From: Paenibacillus_F chitinolyticus_A
GTDB taxonomy: Bacteria; Bacillota; Bacilli; Paenibacillales; NBRC-103111
NCBI RefSeq assembly: GCF_045038035.1
Contig: NZ_CP173427.1
Coordinates: 5,580,001 to 5,644,000 of the forward strand
DNA length: 64,000 nt
Direction of reading: 5' to 3'
In this document: positions 12,467 through 21,297 of the stretch, one piece after another
Layout of the letters: every line of letters begins with the position of its first letter
How positions within the stretch are numbered: position 1 is the first letter of the stretch
Program-made: the position numbers and the translations under genes
The notes under the pieces: model-generated
Databases searched by the model: none
The model's input: the letters and a program-made list of their open reading frames with translations, nothing else
Told to the model about the DNA's origin: nothing

Positions 12467-12495
12467 AAGATACCACGCTGAGAAACAGAATGCAA
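12467..12495 (-). promoter_or_regulatory. Candidate rRNA operon promoter
   Basis: On the minus strand TTGCAT, a 17-bp spacer ending in TGG, and TATCTT form a sigma-A-like promoter between the lysS terminator and the rRNA leader. The hexamers are only partly consensus, so the exact promoter is uncertain. Read-through from lysS is limited by the terminator at 12531. Confidence 0.35.
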
Positions 12496-12520
12496 GCCCA
12501 AATTTTGGACAAGCCCAAAA

Positions 12521-12547
12521 AAATTAAAAAGGCGCCAAATCGGCGCC
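12521..12547 (-). terminator. Intrinsic terminator after lysS
   Basis: A perfect GGCGCC/GGCGCC stem with a five-base loop starts 15 bp past the lysS stop and is followed on the minus strand by TTTTTAATTTTTTT. It separates the lysS transcript from the rRNA operon. Confidence 0.9.
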
Positions 12548-12562
12548 TCTTTACCCAAAACT

Positions 12563-14059
12563 CTATTCTCCCTGACGCTCGCGCATATGAGGGAACAACA
12601 ACACATCACGGATAGACGGAGCGTTGGTAAGCAGCATAACCAGACGATCAATCCCGATACCAAGTCCGCCTGTCGGCGGCATGCCGTATTCAAGCGCACG
12701 AATGAAGTCGTCGTCCATTTCATGGGCCTCGTCGTTGCCGTGTTCACGCTCAAGCAGCTGCGCTTCGAAACGTTGACGCTGGTCGATCGGATCGTTCAGC
12801 TCTGTGAAGGCGTTAGCGTGTTCACGCGCTACGATAAAGAGCTCGAAGCGATCGGTGAAACGCGGGTCTTCCGGATTCTTCTTCGCAAGCGGCGAAATTT
12901 CAAGCGGATGCCCGTAGATAAACGTAGGCTGAATAAGCGTTTCTTCCACAAATGTTTCGAAGAATTGGTTCACGATGTGGCCGAAAGTCATATGAGGCTC
13001 AACCGGAACCTTGTGTTCTTTTGCCAGACTCTGAGCTTCTTCATTGCTCATGTGTACGCTGAAGTCAACGCCAACCACTTCTTTAATCGCATCTACCATG
13101 GAGATCCGTTTCCAAGAAGGCGCAAGGTTTACTTCATGTCCTTGATACTGAACCGTAGTCGTTCCCAATACTTCCTGTGCGATATGGGCGACCATATTCT
13201 CCGTTAGTGCCATGATATCTTTGTAGTCCGCGTAAGCCTCATACAGCTCAATCATGGTGAATTCGGGGTTATGACGGGTGGAAATACCTTCGTTACGGTA
13301 AACGCGCCCGATTTCGTACACTTTCTCCAAGCCGCCTACAATCAGGCGTTTCAGGTGCAGCTCAATAGCGATACGCATGTAAAGCTGCATATCAAGCGCA
13401 TTGTGATGCGTTATAAAAGGCCGTGCGGCCGCGCCTCCGGCAATAGCGTGCAGAGTCGGGGTCTCCACTTCCAGATAGCCGAGGCCATCCAGATAACGGC
13501 GCATGGACTGAATGATTCTTGAACGCAGAATAAAGGTCTCCTTCACTTCCTGGTTCATGATCAGATCGACGTAGCGCTGGCGGTAACGGGTTTCGACATC
13601 CTTGAGGCCGTGATATTTCTCGGGCAGAGGAAGCAGTGATTTCGTCAGCACTTCCAGCTCTTGTACCTTAATGGAGGTTTCGCCGGTTTTCGTTTTGAAA
13701 ACGGTACCTTTCACGCCTACCATATCGCCGATATCCAGCAGATCAAAAGCGCTGTACTTCGTATCGCCAAGGGCGTCCTGACGAACGTATATTTGAATTT
13801 TGCCCGTGATGTCCTGAAGATGAGCAAAGCTCGCTTTACCCATTGCACGCTTCTGCATGATACGTCCGGCAATGCTGACTTCAACGGTCTGCTGCTCCAG
13901 TTCTTCCTTAGGCGTTTCTTCGTAAGCGTCCAAAATTTGTTTGGCCGTGTGCGTCCGTACATATTTATCGCCAAACGGATCTACGCCCAGACCACGAAGC
14001 TCGTCCAGTTTGTCGCGGCGAATTTGTAACAATTCGTTTAATTCGAGTTCCTGACTCAT
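12563..14059 (-). CDS. lysS: Lysyl-tRNA synthetase, class II
   Basis: 498 residues, the normal length of the class II enzyme that charges tRNA-Lys with lysine using ATP. The N-terminal OB-fold anticodon-binding domain covers about residues 55-160. The catalytic domain shows motif 2 (YRNEGISTRHNPEFTMIELYEAY) and motif 3 (GLGIGIDRLVML) near the C-terminus. The ATG at 14059 follows TAGGAG by nine bases. It lies between greA and the rRNA operon, the same neighbour relation as lysS-rrnW in B. subtilis. Confidence 0.97.
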   Translation of the reverse strand: MSQELELNELLQIRRDKLDELRGLGVDPFGDKYVRTHTAKQILDAYEETPKEELEQQTVEVSIAGRIMQKRAMGKASFAHLQDITGKIQIYVRQDALGDTKYSAFDLLDIGDMVGVKGTVFKTKTGETSIKVQELEVLTKSLLPLPEKYHGLKDVETRYRQRYVDLIMNQEVKETFILRSRIIQSMRRYLDGLGYLEVETPTLHAIAGGAAARPFITHHNALDMQLYMRIAIELHLKRLIVGGLEKVYEIGRVYRNEGISTRHNPEFTMIELYEAYADYKDIMALTENMVAHIAQEVLGTTTVQYQGHEVNLAPSWKRISMVDAIKEVVGVDFSVHMSNEEAQSLAKEHKVPVEPHMTFGHIVNQFFETFVEETLIQPTFIYGHPLEISPLAKKNPEDPRFTDRFELFIVAREHANAFTELNDPIDQRQRFEAQLLEREHGNDEAHEMDDDFIRALEYGMPPTGGLGIGIDRLVMLLTNAPSIRDVLLFPHMRERQGE

Positions 14060-14194
14060 GCTTTCAACTCCTATATGTTATAGCTCCGGTTTGCGAAGCC
14101 TTTAGCATGCCCTTCCCGCTCCCAATGATGCTCCCAAGAGGAGAAAAGCAGCGCTTATTATGCGGGCTGCCCGTAATTATACGGTCTATTTTAC

Positions 14195-14223
14195 GCGAAA
14201 AAAGCTTCCAAAGGAAGCTTTTC
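14195..14223 (-). terminator. Intrinsic terminator after greA
   Basis: The minus strand reads AAAAGCTTCC-TTT-GGAAGCTTTTTTCGCG: a ten-base-pair stem with a U tract, 40 bp beyond the greA stop. lysS therefore probably needs its own promoter or read-through. Confidence 0.85.
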
Positions 14224-14262
14224 CTGCAATCGCAGTTTCGGATGATCTCCGAAAGAGCGGTT

Positions 14263-14739
14263 TTATTTTTTGATGTCCATGATTTCGTATTGGATAACGC
14301 CGGCTGGTACCGTCACATCGACTTTAGCGCCCTTCTGCTTGCCAAGGATCGCTTTGCCGACAGGACTTTCGTTGGAAATTTTGTTCAAGAAAGGATCGGA
14401 CTCGGCTGTACCGACAATCGTATACTCGACAAGATCGCCGAATTCGAGATCTTTGAGCGTTACGATAGAACCCACGCTGACGGTATTGATGTCAACTTCG
14501 TCCAGATTGACGATACGGGCGTTGCGGAGCATTTTCTCCAAAGTGATGACGCGGCCTTCGATAAAAGCCTGCTCGTTCTTCGCATCCTCGTACTCGGAGT
14601 TCTCACTAATATCCCCGTAGCCGATGGCTACTTTAATCCGTTCGGCCACCTCGCGGCGTTTCACCGATTTCAAATGTTCGAGTTCTTCCTCAAGTTTCTT
14701 GAGGCCTTCCTGGGTAAGGAGCACTTCTTTTTCACTCAT
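14263..14739 (-). CDS. greA: Transcription elongation factor GreA
   Basis: 158 residues, full family length. An N-terminal coiled-coil finger (LTQEGLKKLEEELEHLKSVKR onwards) includes the acidic tip around GDISENSEYEDAKNEQ; the C-terminal FKBP-like domain ends in ESPVGKAILGKQKGAKVDVTVPAGVIQYEI. GreA stimulates cleavage of backtracked RNA by RNA polymerase. It has its own consensus promoter and terminator, so it is an independent unit inserted between dusB and lysS, which are neighbours in B. subtilis. Confidence 0.97.
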   Translation of the reverse strand: MSEKEVLLTQEGLKKLEEELEHLKSVKRREVAERIKVAIGYGDISENSEYEDAKNEQAFIEGRVITLEKMLRNARIVNLDEVDINTVSVGSIVTLKDLEFGDLVEYTIVGTAESDPFLNKISNESPVGKAILGKQKGAKVDVTVPAGVIQYEIMDIKK

Positions 14740-14835
14740 ACAAACCTATCTCCCGTCGTGTAAATTCAAGGAAATGCTATACGAATTCACTCATTTATTC
14801 AAAAAACTTAACGTAAAGATGCAACTTATTGCCTG

Positions 14836-14864
14836 ATTATAGGGCAACCAATTGCAATTGTCAA
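14836..14864 (-). promoter_or_regulatory. Consensus sigma-A promoter of greA
   Basis: Minus strand: TTGACA, 17-bp spacer, TATAAT. Both hexamers match consensus exactly. It lies 97 bp upstream of the greA start, leaving a leader of roughly 90 nt. Confidence 0.85.
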
Positions 14865-14886
14865 TGTAACCCAGCGCCCCCTTTAC

Positions 14887-15897
14887 TTAGTGCAAAGCAG
14901 GCTGTTCTTCCTGATTATCGGACATATTGTCGAAAGAACTCGCATATTCGTCCAGGATGCGGACCATACCGTCGCGGGTCGTCTGTTCCATAATGGCGTC
15001 CTTCAGACGGGCGGCGCCTTTCATGCCTTTGAGATACCACGCCATATGCTTGCGCATTTCCTTGATGGCCACGTTTTCGCCTTTGAGCTTGATCAGACGA
15101 TCCATATGGAGGGTCGCGATTCGCATTTTCTCTTCGGCTTCCGGCTCCGGAGGCAGCTCGCCTTTGGTCAGATACTGTACGGTGCGATACAGCATCCAGG
15201 GGTTGCCCAGCGCGCCGCGGCCGATCATGACCCCGTCTACACCGGTTTCATCGATCATCCGCTTGGCATCTTCGGGTGTTACGACATCCCCGTTCCCGAT
15301 AACCGGAATGGAGACGGACTGCTTGACGTCGCGGATGATGTTCCAGTCCGCTTTGCCGGTATAGAGCTGTTCACGCGTACGGCCATGCACGCTGACGGCG
15401 GAACCGCCGCCGCGCTCGACCGCCCTGGCGTTCTCGATCGCGTAAATATGCTCGGAGTCCCAACCGATCCGCATTTTGACCGTAACGGGTTTGTTCACGG
15501 AGCCCACTACCGTCCGAACCATTTCTTCGATTCTCGAAGGGTCAAGCAGCCAGCGTGCCCCCGCATCGCATTTCGTGATTTTGGGCACCGGGCAGCCCAT
15601 GTTGATATCGATAATATCGGCATTCGTATTGGCGTCGACATATTTAGCGGCTTGCACAAGCGTTTCCGTATCACCGCCGAAAATTTGCAGGCTGAGGGGC
15701 TTCTCGCGTTCGTCCACGTAGAGCATCTCCATCGTACGGGAGTTGCCGTGCACAATCGCTTTGTCGCTGACCATCTCAGCGCAGACCAGGCCGCATCCGA
15801 ATTCTCTGGCGATCAGACGGAAAGCGGGGTTGCATACGCCTGCCATCGGTGCCAGTACAACGTTATTCGGGGCGACGACGTCGCCTATTTTTAACAT
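14887..15897 (-). CDS. dusB: tRNA-dihydrouridine synthase, DusB type
   Basis: 336 residues. The TIM-barrel FMN enzyme reduces uridines in tRNA D-loops using NADPH. Signatures seen: LAPMAGVCNPAFRLIAREFG at the N-terminus, the catalytic-cysteine motif MGCPVPKITKCDAG, the FMN/tRNA-binding KMRIGWD, VHGRTREQLY, and GNGDV followed by GVMIGRGALGNPW. GGAGGAG precedes the ATG at 15897. It follows the small HTH gene closely, as in the B. subtilis folate operon (yacF). Confidence 0.95.
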   Translation of the reverse strand: MLKIGDVVAPNNVVLAPMAGVCNPAFRLIAREFGCGLVCAEMVSDKAIVHGNSRTMEMLYVDEREKPLSLQIFGGDTETLVQAAKYVDANTNADIIDINMGCPVPKITKCDAGARWLLDPSRIEEMVRTVVGSVNKPVTVKMRIGWDSEHIYAIENARAVERGGGSAVSVHGRTREQLYTGKADWNIIRDVKQSVSIPVIGNGDVVTPEDAKRMIDETGVDGVMIGRGALGNPWMLYRTVQYLTKGELPPEPEAEEKMRIATLHMDRLIKLKGENVAIKEMRKHMAWYLKGMKGAARLKDAIMEQTTRDGMVRILDEYASSFDNMSDNQEEQPALH

Positions 15898-15908
15898 GTG
15901 TTCTCCTC

Positions 15909-16121
15909 CTATTTGCCGGAGGGCGGAAGAAGCTCCTCCGGTTCAATGCCCAGGGCATTGGATATTTTCTGAATCATCCGGGTGTCCGGTTTACGTGTTC
16001 CCCGTTCGATGGAACCGAGAACGGCTATTGAAACGCCGAGCAGTTCGGCGAGTTGGTTCTGGGTGTATCCTTTCAGCTTACGGAATGCCCGGATTCGCTG
16101 GGCCACTGCATTTTTTTCCAC
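15909..16121 (-). CDS. yazB: Small XRE-family helix-turn-helix regulator (YazB-like)
   Basis: 70 residues that are almost entirely one XRE/Cro helix-turn-helix: RIRAFRKLKGYTQNQLAELL, then SIAVLGSIERGTRKPDTRMI. It begins at a GTG at 16121 with GGAAGG nine bases upstream, so it overlaps the 3' end of folK by 49 bp. An equivalent gene, yazB, sits between folK and yacF (dusB) in B. subtilis. Its target is unknown; regulation of the folate operon itself would be a natural guess. Confidence 0.85.
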   Translation of the reverse strand: MEKNAVAQRIRAFRKLKGYTQNQLAELLGVSIAVLGSIERGTRKPDTRMIQKISNALGIEPEELLPPSGK

Positions 16122-16609
16122 AACATAACGCCTTCCTTTCCATCCAGTTTAGCCAACTGTTTCTCTATGGATGCAAACGATGTGTTCGGTATATGTGAAA
16201 AAAGATCTGCCAAGGGGACTAACACAAACGCTCGCTCCTGCATACGGGGATGCGGGACAATCAAATCCGGCGTACGGATCTCCCGCTCCCCGTAAAGCAG
16301 CAAATCCAAGTCAATTGTTCGGGGACCGAAGCGAATGTCTCGGACTCTACCCAGCACTTGCTCGATGTTCTGCATGACTGCAAGCAGCCCTTCCGGAGAA
16401 AGGCTCGTACGAACGGCTGCAGCCATGTTTAAAAAGGCATCCTGGTCCACATACCCGACCGGATCCGTCTCATAAATGGCCGAACAGGCCAGCACTTGAA
16501 CGTGCGGATGTTCGTCCAGCTTCTTAAGCGCTTCGGCTAAATACCACTCCCGGTCTCCGATGTTGGAACCAAGCGCGATGTATGCGGTCGTGATGTCGGC
16601 AGGGTTCAT
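16073..16609 (-). CDS. folK: 2-amino-4-hydroxy-6-hydroxymethyldihydropteridine pyrophosphokinase
   Basis: 178 residues. HPPK transfers pyrophosphate from ATP to hydroxymethyl-dihydropterin, giving the substrate of dihydropteroate synthase. Motifs: YIALGSNIGDREWYLAEAL at the N-terminus, YETDPVGYVDQDAFLNM for pterin binding, and the FGPRTIDLDLLLYGE signature followed by HPRMQERAFVLVPLADL. The ATG at 16609 overlaps the folB stop by four bases. The C-terminal 15 residues overlap the yazB reading frame. Confidence 0.95.
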   Translation of the reverse strand: MNPADITTAYIALGSNIGDREWYLAEALKKLDEHPHVQVLACSAIYETDPVGYVDQDAFLNMAAAVRTSLSPEGLLAVMQNIEQVLGRVRDIRFGPRTIDLDLLLYGEREIRTPDLIVPHPRMQERAFVLVPLADLFSHIPNTSFASIEKQLAKLDGKEGVMLWKKMQWPSESGHSVS

Positions 16610-16974
16610 GATTGCGCCCGTTTCCGGCTTATCTCAACGGTTACGCCTGCAAAATGAATATCGAAAGGCGGATGTGGTTTGATTACCCGCACCGTCACTT
16701 CTTCGATACTAGTATAAGTTTCAAGAAGGGAGGATGCAACCTGCTCCGCCAGAGCCTCGATCAATTTAAAGGTTCTTTTCTCTACGACCTCTTTAATAAC
16801 GGCATAAGCCTCCGCATAGTTGATGGAATCTTCTATGTTATCGGTACGGCCGGGTTTGTCCAGCGGCATGTGCAGTTCGGCATCCACATAAAAACGCTGT
16901 CCCAATTTATTTTCTTCGGCAAAAACGCCGTGATACCCGTAAAACTCCATACGTGTCAGTATAAGTTTGTCCAT
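16606..16974 (-). CDS. folB: Dihydroneopterin aldolase
   Basis: 122 residues, the usual length. The enzyme cleaves 7,8-dihydroneopterin to hydroxymethyl-dihydropterin and glycolaldehyde. MEFYGYHGVFAEENKLGQRFYVD at the N-terminus, SINYAEAYAVIKEVVE and FKLIEALAEQVA, and the closing VRVIKPHPPFDIHFAGVTVEISR identify the family. GAGGAGG precedes the ATG at 16974. Confidence 0.95.
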   Translation of the reverse strand: MDKLILTRMEFYGYHGVFAEENKLGQRFYVDAELHMPLDKPGRTDNIEDSINYAEAYAVIKEVVEKRTFKLIEALAEQVASSLLETYTSIEEVTVRVIKPHPPFDIHFAGVTVEISRKRAQS

Positions 16975-17063
16975 TGCACGTCTTCCTCCTCAAGCCTCAA
17001 AATCAGAATAGGCGCAAAACTGCCGGTCCGTAATCCAGAAGACTAACCGGTCAGATTCAGGCT

Positions 17064-17894
17064 CTACATACTCCCGGGTCCGCGAACGATCGCGTCCGTC
17101 ATGGCGGCTACCCGCTTCATTGCCTGAACATCGTGTACACGGATGATATCGCAGCCCTGCGCAATTCCGAGCGCCGTTGTAGCCGCCGTTCCTTCAATGA
17201 CGTCATCGGGCGGCAGTCCGAGCGTCGTGCGGATCATGCTTTTGCGGGAAGTGCCAAGCAGGACGGGATACCCCAGTTCCGCAATAGCCTCCAGCCGGTT
17301 CATCAGCCATAAATTCTGCTCATAGCTTTTGGCGAATCCGATACCGGGGTCGAGGATGATATTCGTGTTCTTCACTCCCCCGCTCAAGGCAAGATCAATG
17401 CTTTCCTGGAGATCCTGCAGAACTTCCGGCAGAAAATCCGTATATACGGCCTCCGGGCGGTTATGCATGAGAATAACCGGACAGCCGACTTGAGCCGCCA
17501 CGCCAGCCATGTCGGGGTCCGCTTTGAATCCCCATACATCGTTGATGATATGGGCGCCCGCTTCGATCGCCTGCCTCGCGACCTCCGCTTTGTAAGTATC
17601 CACCGAAATCGGAACCTGAACGTGCCGGACCAGTTCCCGGATAACAGGTACGACTCGTTCCAGCTCCTCCCGGAGCGAGACAGGCGCGTGTCCCGGGCGG
17701 GTCGACTCTCCGCCGATGTCGATCATATCTGCGCCTTCCTCCACCATGCTCAGCGCGTGTTGTACCGCCTGCTCCACAGTAGTGTAGGAGCCTCCGTCGG
17801 AGAAAGAATCCGGCGTGACGTTCAGAATTCCCATTATGAGAGTCCGGCGTCCGAGTTCAATGCTTGTCTCTCCTGCTGCCAACGTTCGAATCAT
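17064..17894 (-). CDS. folP: Dihydropteroate synthase
   Basis: About 276 residues from the ATG at 17894. A GTG at 17906 is in frame but overlaps the AGGAAG ribosome-binding site. DHPS joins p-aminobenzoate to the pterin pyrophosphate and is the sulfonamide target. Seen: the first family signature (MGILNVTPDSFSDGG), the second (GADMIDIGGESTRPGH), NDVWGFKADP, ILDPGIGFAKSYEQN and LLGTSRKSMI. It sits between pabC and folB within the folate operon. Confidence 0.96.
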   Translation of the reverse strand: MIRTLAAGETSIELGRRTLIMGILNVTPDSFSDGGSYTTVEQAVQHALSMVEEGADMIDIGGESTRPGHAPVSLREELERVVPVIRELVRHVQVPISVDTYKAEVARQAIEAGAHIINDVWGFKADPDMAGVAAQVGCPVILMHNRPEAVYTDFLPEVLQDLQESIDLALSGGVKNTNIILDPGIGFAKSYEQNLWLMNRLEAIAELGYPVLLGTSRKSMIRTTLGLPPDDVIEGTAATTALGIAQGCDIIRVHDVQAMKRVAAMTDAIVRGPGSM

Positions 17895-17915
17895 TGGAAA
17901 AGTCACTTCCTAAGG

Positions 17916-18794
17916 CTAGAGTAATCTCGTGCATTCCCGATACAACTGAGCCAGGCGGCTCGCAACTGGTCCGGCCGTTCCCCGTGAGACGGTAATCGAG
18001 CCGCCGCGTTCATCAAACAGTCCATTTATAGAGACAATTTCCTGAACGGAATTCGTCACAAAAATTTCGTCCGCCTCAACCAGCTCGCTCCAGGCAAATA
18101 AACCCTCGCATATTTCCAAGCCTTCCTCATCTGCAAGCTTAAGGACAAAAGCGCGTGTAATGCCGGGAAGAATGCCCGTAGTCAAAGAAGGAGTAAAACA
18201 CACGGCTCCTTTGATCCAGAAAATATTGCTGACGATGCCTTCCGCTACATACCCGCCGTTATCCGTAAGAAAAAGTCCTTCCGCCCCCTGCGCCCACGGA
18301 TAGTTCATCATTTCTCTTTTGGCGAGGATATTATTCATGTAATGGAATGACTTGTGCCTGCGTCCGCTTTCCGGCGTATTTCTCCGCAGATTCAGCAGCT
18401 GAAGGGGACGTGAGGCAGGCTGATCCGCGTTCCGCTGCGGAAGGCTTTTGACGTAAATAATCTCGCTGGGATTCTCATAAAAAGCGCCTCCCGGCAAACC
18501 GAGCATGTCCACTCCGGCCGAAACGGCATACCGGAAGTAGGCGTCCTCCAGTCCGTTAGCCTGAAGAAGCTCCTCCACTCTGGCCCTCATCCCTGTCTCG
18601 TCCGTATGAAACGGAATGCCCAGTTCCGCACAACCCTCGCGGATTCGCTCCATATGCTCCCGAAGTAAAAAAGGGTGTCCGTTGTACGTGCGAAACGTCT
18701 CGAACAGCCCCATGCCATATAAAAATCCGTGGTCGTAAACGGAAACGACCGCTTCTTTTTCTTCTACCAGATTTCCGTTCATCCAAATCTTCAT
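17916..18794 (-). CDS. pabC: Aminodeoxychorismate lyase
   Basis: 292 residues, fold-type IV PLP enzyme that releases p-aminobenzoate and pyruvate from aminodeoxychorismate. N-terminal MNGNLVEEKEAVVSVYDHGF, the catalytic lysine probably within HKSFHYMNNILAKRE, LTDNGGYVAEGIVSNIFW and the LTTGILPGITRAFVL loop fit the family; a branched-chain aminotransferase or D-amino-acid transaminase would share the fold, but the position in the pab operon decides. The ATG follows the pabA stop directly, with GGAG just upstream. Confidence 0.93.
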   Translation of the reverse strand: MKIWMNGNLVEEKEAVVSVYDHGFLYGMGLFETFRTYNGHPFLLREHMERIREGCAELGIPFHTDETGMRARVEELLQANGLEDAYFRYAVSAGVDMLGLPGGAFYENPSEIIYVKSLPQRNADQPASRPLQLLNLRRNTPESGRRHKSFHYMNNILAKREMMNYPWAQGAEGLFLTDNGGYVAEGIVSNIFWIKGAVCFTPSLTTGILPGITRAFVLKLADEEGLEICEGLFAWSELVEADEIFVTNSVQEIVSINGLFDERGGSITVSRGTAGPVASRLAQLYRECTRLL

Positions 18795-19382
18795 TTAAGC
18801 TCCGGTTCCCGCCGGTACGGTACGCTCCAGGAAATTGCGGAGCAAAGTCAGACCGTGGTCCGTAATGATGGACTCGGGATGAAACTGCACACCCTCGATC
18901 GGGTACTCTTTGTGACGGAGCCCCATAATCTCTCCTTCGTCCGAGGTGGCGCTAATTTCCAGACAATCCGGCAGCGTTTCTTTGCGGACGATCAGGGAGT
19001 GATAACGCGTTGCCGTGTAGGGAGAAGGAATGCCTTCGAAAATCGTTTTGCCGTCATGGTGAATCGGAGATGTTTTACCGTGCATCAGTTTGCCAGCCCG
19101 GACCACGTCGCCGCCGAAAGCCTGACCGATAGCCTGATGGCCGAGACAAACGCCCAGAATAGGGATGCGGCCTTTGAAATGGCGAATCACGCCAAGGCTG
19201 ATGCCCGCTTCGTTCGGGGTACAGGGTCCCGGCGAAATTAGGATGTGATCCGGCGACAGCTCCTCAATGCCCGACAGATCTATGGCATCGTTGCGTTTCA
19301 CGACGATCTCCTGCCCTAACTCACCCAGATATTGTACCAGATTGTACGTAAACGAATCGTAATTATCAATGACAAGAATCAT
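18795..19382 (-). CDS. pabA: Aminodeoxychorismate synthase component II (glutamine amidotransferase)
   Basis: 195 residues, class I glutamine amidotransferase supplying ammonia to PabB. The catalytic triad is visible: Cys in LGVCLGHQAIGQAFGG, and His and Glu in GVQFHPESI near the C-terminus. In Bacillus this subunit also serves anthranilate synthase (TrpG role). GAGGAGG precedes the ATG at 19382. Confidence 0.95.
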   Translation of the reverse strand: MILVIDNYDSFTYNLVQYLGELGQEIVVKRNDAIDLSGIEELSPDHILISPGPCTPNEAGISLGVIRHFKGRIPILGVCLGHQAIGQAFGGDVVRAGKLMHGKTSPIHHDGKTIFEGIPSPYTATRYHSLIVRKETLPDCLEISATSDEGEIMGLRHKEYPIEGVQFHPESIITDHGLTLLRNFLERTVPAGTGA

Positions 19383-19405
19383 GCTTGCCTTCCTCCTCTA
19401 CTCTT

Positions 19406-21004
19406 CTACAGGACTTCTGTCCCTGCTCGGCTCATGCTGTGCTCGCTAAACTGGATTGCTTTCCATAACGCTCTCGCTTTGTTCAGAGCCTCTTCGTATT
19501 CACGGTCCGGCACGGAATCGATCACTATTCCCGCACCCGCCTGAATATAACCGCTGCCTCCGGCCGCCACGAGCGTTCGTATAAGTATATTAAATTCCAT
19601 ATTCCCGTTGTAGTCAATCCATCCCATCGATCCTGTATACGGTCCGCGCCGGACCGGCTCCAATTCTTCAATGATCTCCATCGTCCGGATTTTCGGCGCC
19701 CCGGTTATCGTTCCTCCCGGGAATGCGGCCGCGATGACGTCGAACGCGTCCAGGCCTTCCCGCAGCTCGCCGGTTACCTCCGAGACGAGGTGCATCACGT
19801 GAGAGTAACGCTCGATCACGAAAAACTCATCGACCTTGACGGAGCCGTACCGGGCGATCCGTCCAAGGTCGTTGCGCTCCAGATCCACGAGCATCACGTG
19901 CTCCGCACGTTCCTTCTCGTTGGAGAGAAGCTCGTCCGCAAGCCGGGCGTCCTCTTCCGGCGTGCGGCCTCTGGGGCGCGTGCCCGCGATGGGCCGGGTG
20001 CGCAGGTGCCTGCCCTCAAGCTGGACCAGCAGCTCGGGCGAACCCGACACAAGCGCGAAGCCGGGGAACCTCATCAGCCCCATATAGGGCGACGGGTTCA
20101 CAATGCGCAGCGCTTCGTAGATCTGCTCGGGCGATGTTTGGAGCGGTCTGCTTTGGCGGACCGACAAATTCACCTGGAAAACATCCCCCTGCCCGATGTA
20201 AGCCTGAATCCGCTCGACGGCGCGGATGAAAGATTCCCGCGGGAAGGCCCGGCTGGCGCCTTCCGCCGCTTCCGCCTCCAGCGTGGTGTCTTCGCCGGCG
20301 CTCACAAGCGCCTGCCACTCCGCTTCACGCTGGAGCCGCTTTGCGCCGGCCTCGGCGTCCCCGGCCAGCCCGTGCCAGAGCCGGAGCATGCTCACCGAGC
20401 GCTGAACGGCGGCCTGGTAGAGCCGGGAGAGGTCGGAGGCGGAAGGCTCCGCCGGCAGCGGGGTATGCACGGCCGCGTAAAGCCGGCCTTCCTCGCGGTC
20501 GAAGACCCAGACCTCGTCGTAGCGGGCGAAGCTGTATTCCGGCAGCGGAAGGTCGTCTTCCGCCAGCTCCGGAAGCTTCTCCATGCTCCGCACGACATCG
20601 TAGCTCCAGAAGCCTACGCAGCCGCCTGTGAATTTGGGGGCCCCGGCTATATCCGGGGAGCGCCAGGGGGCCATCCACCGCTTGACGGTATCCAGCGGAG
20701 CGCCTTGCATAGGAACGGAACGCCAGCCGTTCGGGAAGGCTCCGTCCCGTTCCGCGGCTTCAGCCGATGCCGCACTGCCGCATATGGCCGCAACCGGGTG
20801 CAGCCCGAGGAAGGTATATCGGCCTCCTCTGCCGCTCTCCAGTACGAATGCGTGTGTGCCCGCCGTTCTCCATGCATGCTCCCAGGTGCTGATTTCTTCC
20901 GTCCACGGGATGCTTGTTATATAAGGAACGGAGGTATAGGCGCCTGCTTTCGCCCATTCCGTCCAGTCAGCCAAGGTGGTTAACGTTATTGTTGTCGCAG
21001 ACAT
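19406..21004 (-). CDS. pabB: Aminodeoxychorismate synthase component I
   Basis: 532 residues, chorismate-utilising enzyme that aminates chorismate at C4. The C-terminal catalytic domain shows GQGDVFQVNLSVRQSR-type residues, SPELLVQLEGRHLRTRPIAGTRPRG, LVDLERNDLGR and AFPGGTITGAPKIRTMEIIEELE, with the closing YIQAGAGIVIDSVPDREYEE. The linker at about residues 185-245 is unusually rich in Ala, Glu and GC-rich codons. GAGGAGC lies upstream of the ATG at 21004. It is the first gene of the folate operon. Confidence 0.95.
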   Translation of the reverse strand: MSATTITLTTLADWTEWAKAGAYTSVPYITSIPWTEEISTWEHAWRTAGTHAFVLESGRGGRYTFLGLHPVAAICGSAASAEAAERDGAFPNGWRSVPMQGAPLDTVKRWMAPWRSPDIAGAPKFTGGCVGFWSYDVVRSMEKLPELAEDDLPLPEYSFARYDEVWVFDREEGRLYAAVHTPLPAEPSASDLSRLYQAAVQRSVSMLRLWHGLAGDAEAGAKRLQREAEWQALVSAGEDTTLEAEAAEGASRAFPRESFIRAVERIQAYIGQGDVFQVNLSVRQSRPLQTSPEQIYEALRIVNPSPYMGLMRFPGFALVSGSPELLVQLEGRHLRTRPIAGTRPRGRTPEEDARLADELLSNEKERAEHVMLVDLERNDLGRIARYGSVKVDEFFVIERYSHVMHLVSEVTGELREGLDAFDVIAAAFPGGTITGAPKIRTMEIIEELEPVRRGPYTGSMGWIDYNGNMEFNILIRTLVAAGGSGYIQAGAGIVIDSVPDREYEEALNKARALWKAIQFSEHSMSRAGTEVL

Positions 21005-21235
21005 GCAGCCAGCTCCTCATTCTGCTCTATACTCGTGCGGTAAGGTAAGATAAGTTAGCGTTTAATCGAACCGGTACGAAGGGTGTTTTTCGGCAAATTC
21101 CGTATGCTGCACGCCACGATCTTCCTGTTCGAAGACCGAAAACATTTCACTTACAGGATTAAAGCATCATGTAAAATTGACCCGATGGTTCGGTTCGCGC
21201 CGGATTTGTCCCTTAGTATACTTGAATTGGCCCAA

Positions 21236-21272
21236 AATAAAAAGCCTCCAGCAAGATCTGCTGAAGACTTTT
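21236..21272 (-). terminator. Intrinsic terminator after cysK
   Basis: Minus strand CTTCAGCA-GATCT-TGCTGGAG flanked by AAAAG and CTTTTTATTTT, 26 bp beyond the cysK stop. It separates cysK from the pab/fol operon. Confidence 0.8.
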
Positions 21273-21297
21273 GGAACGTATCCGATATTATCCGGTT

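Noticed and set aside
19790..20983. Long open frame (397 codons) opposite pabB
   Set aside because: Antisense to a clear pabB; arginine- and proline-rich shadow composition.
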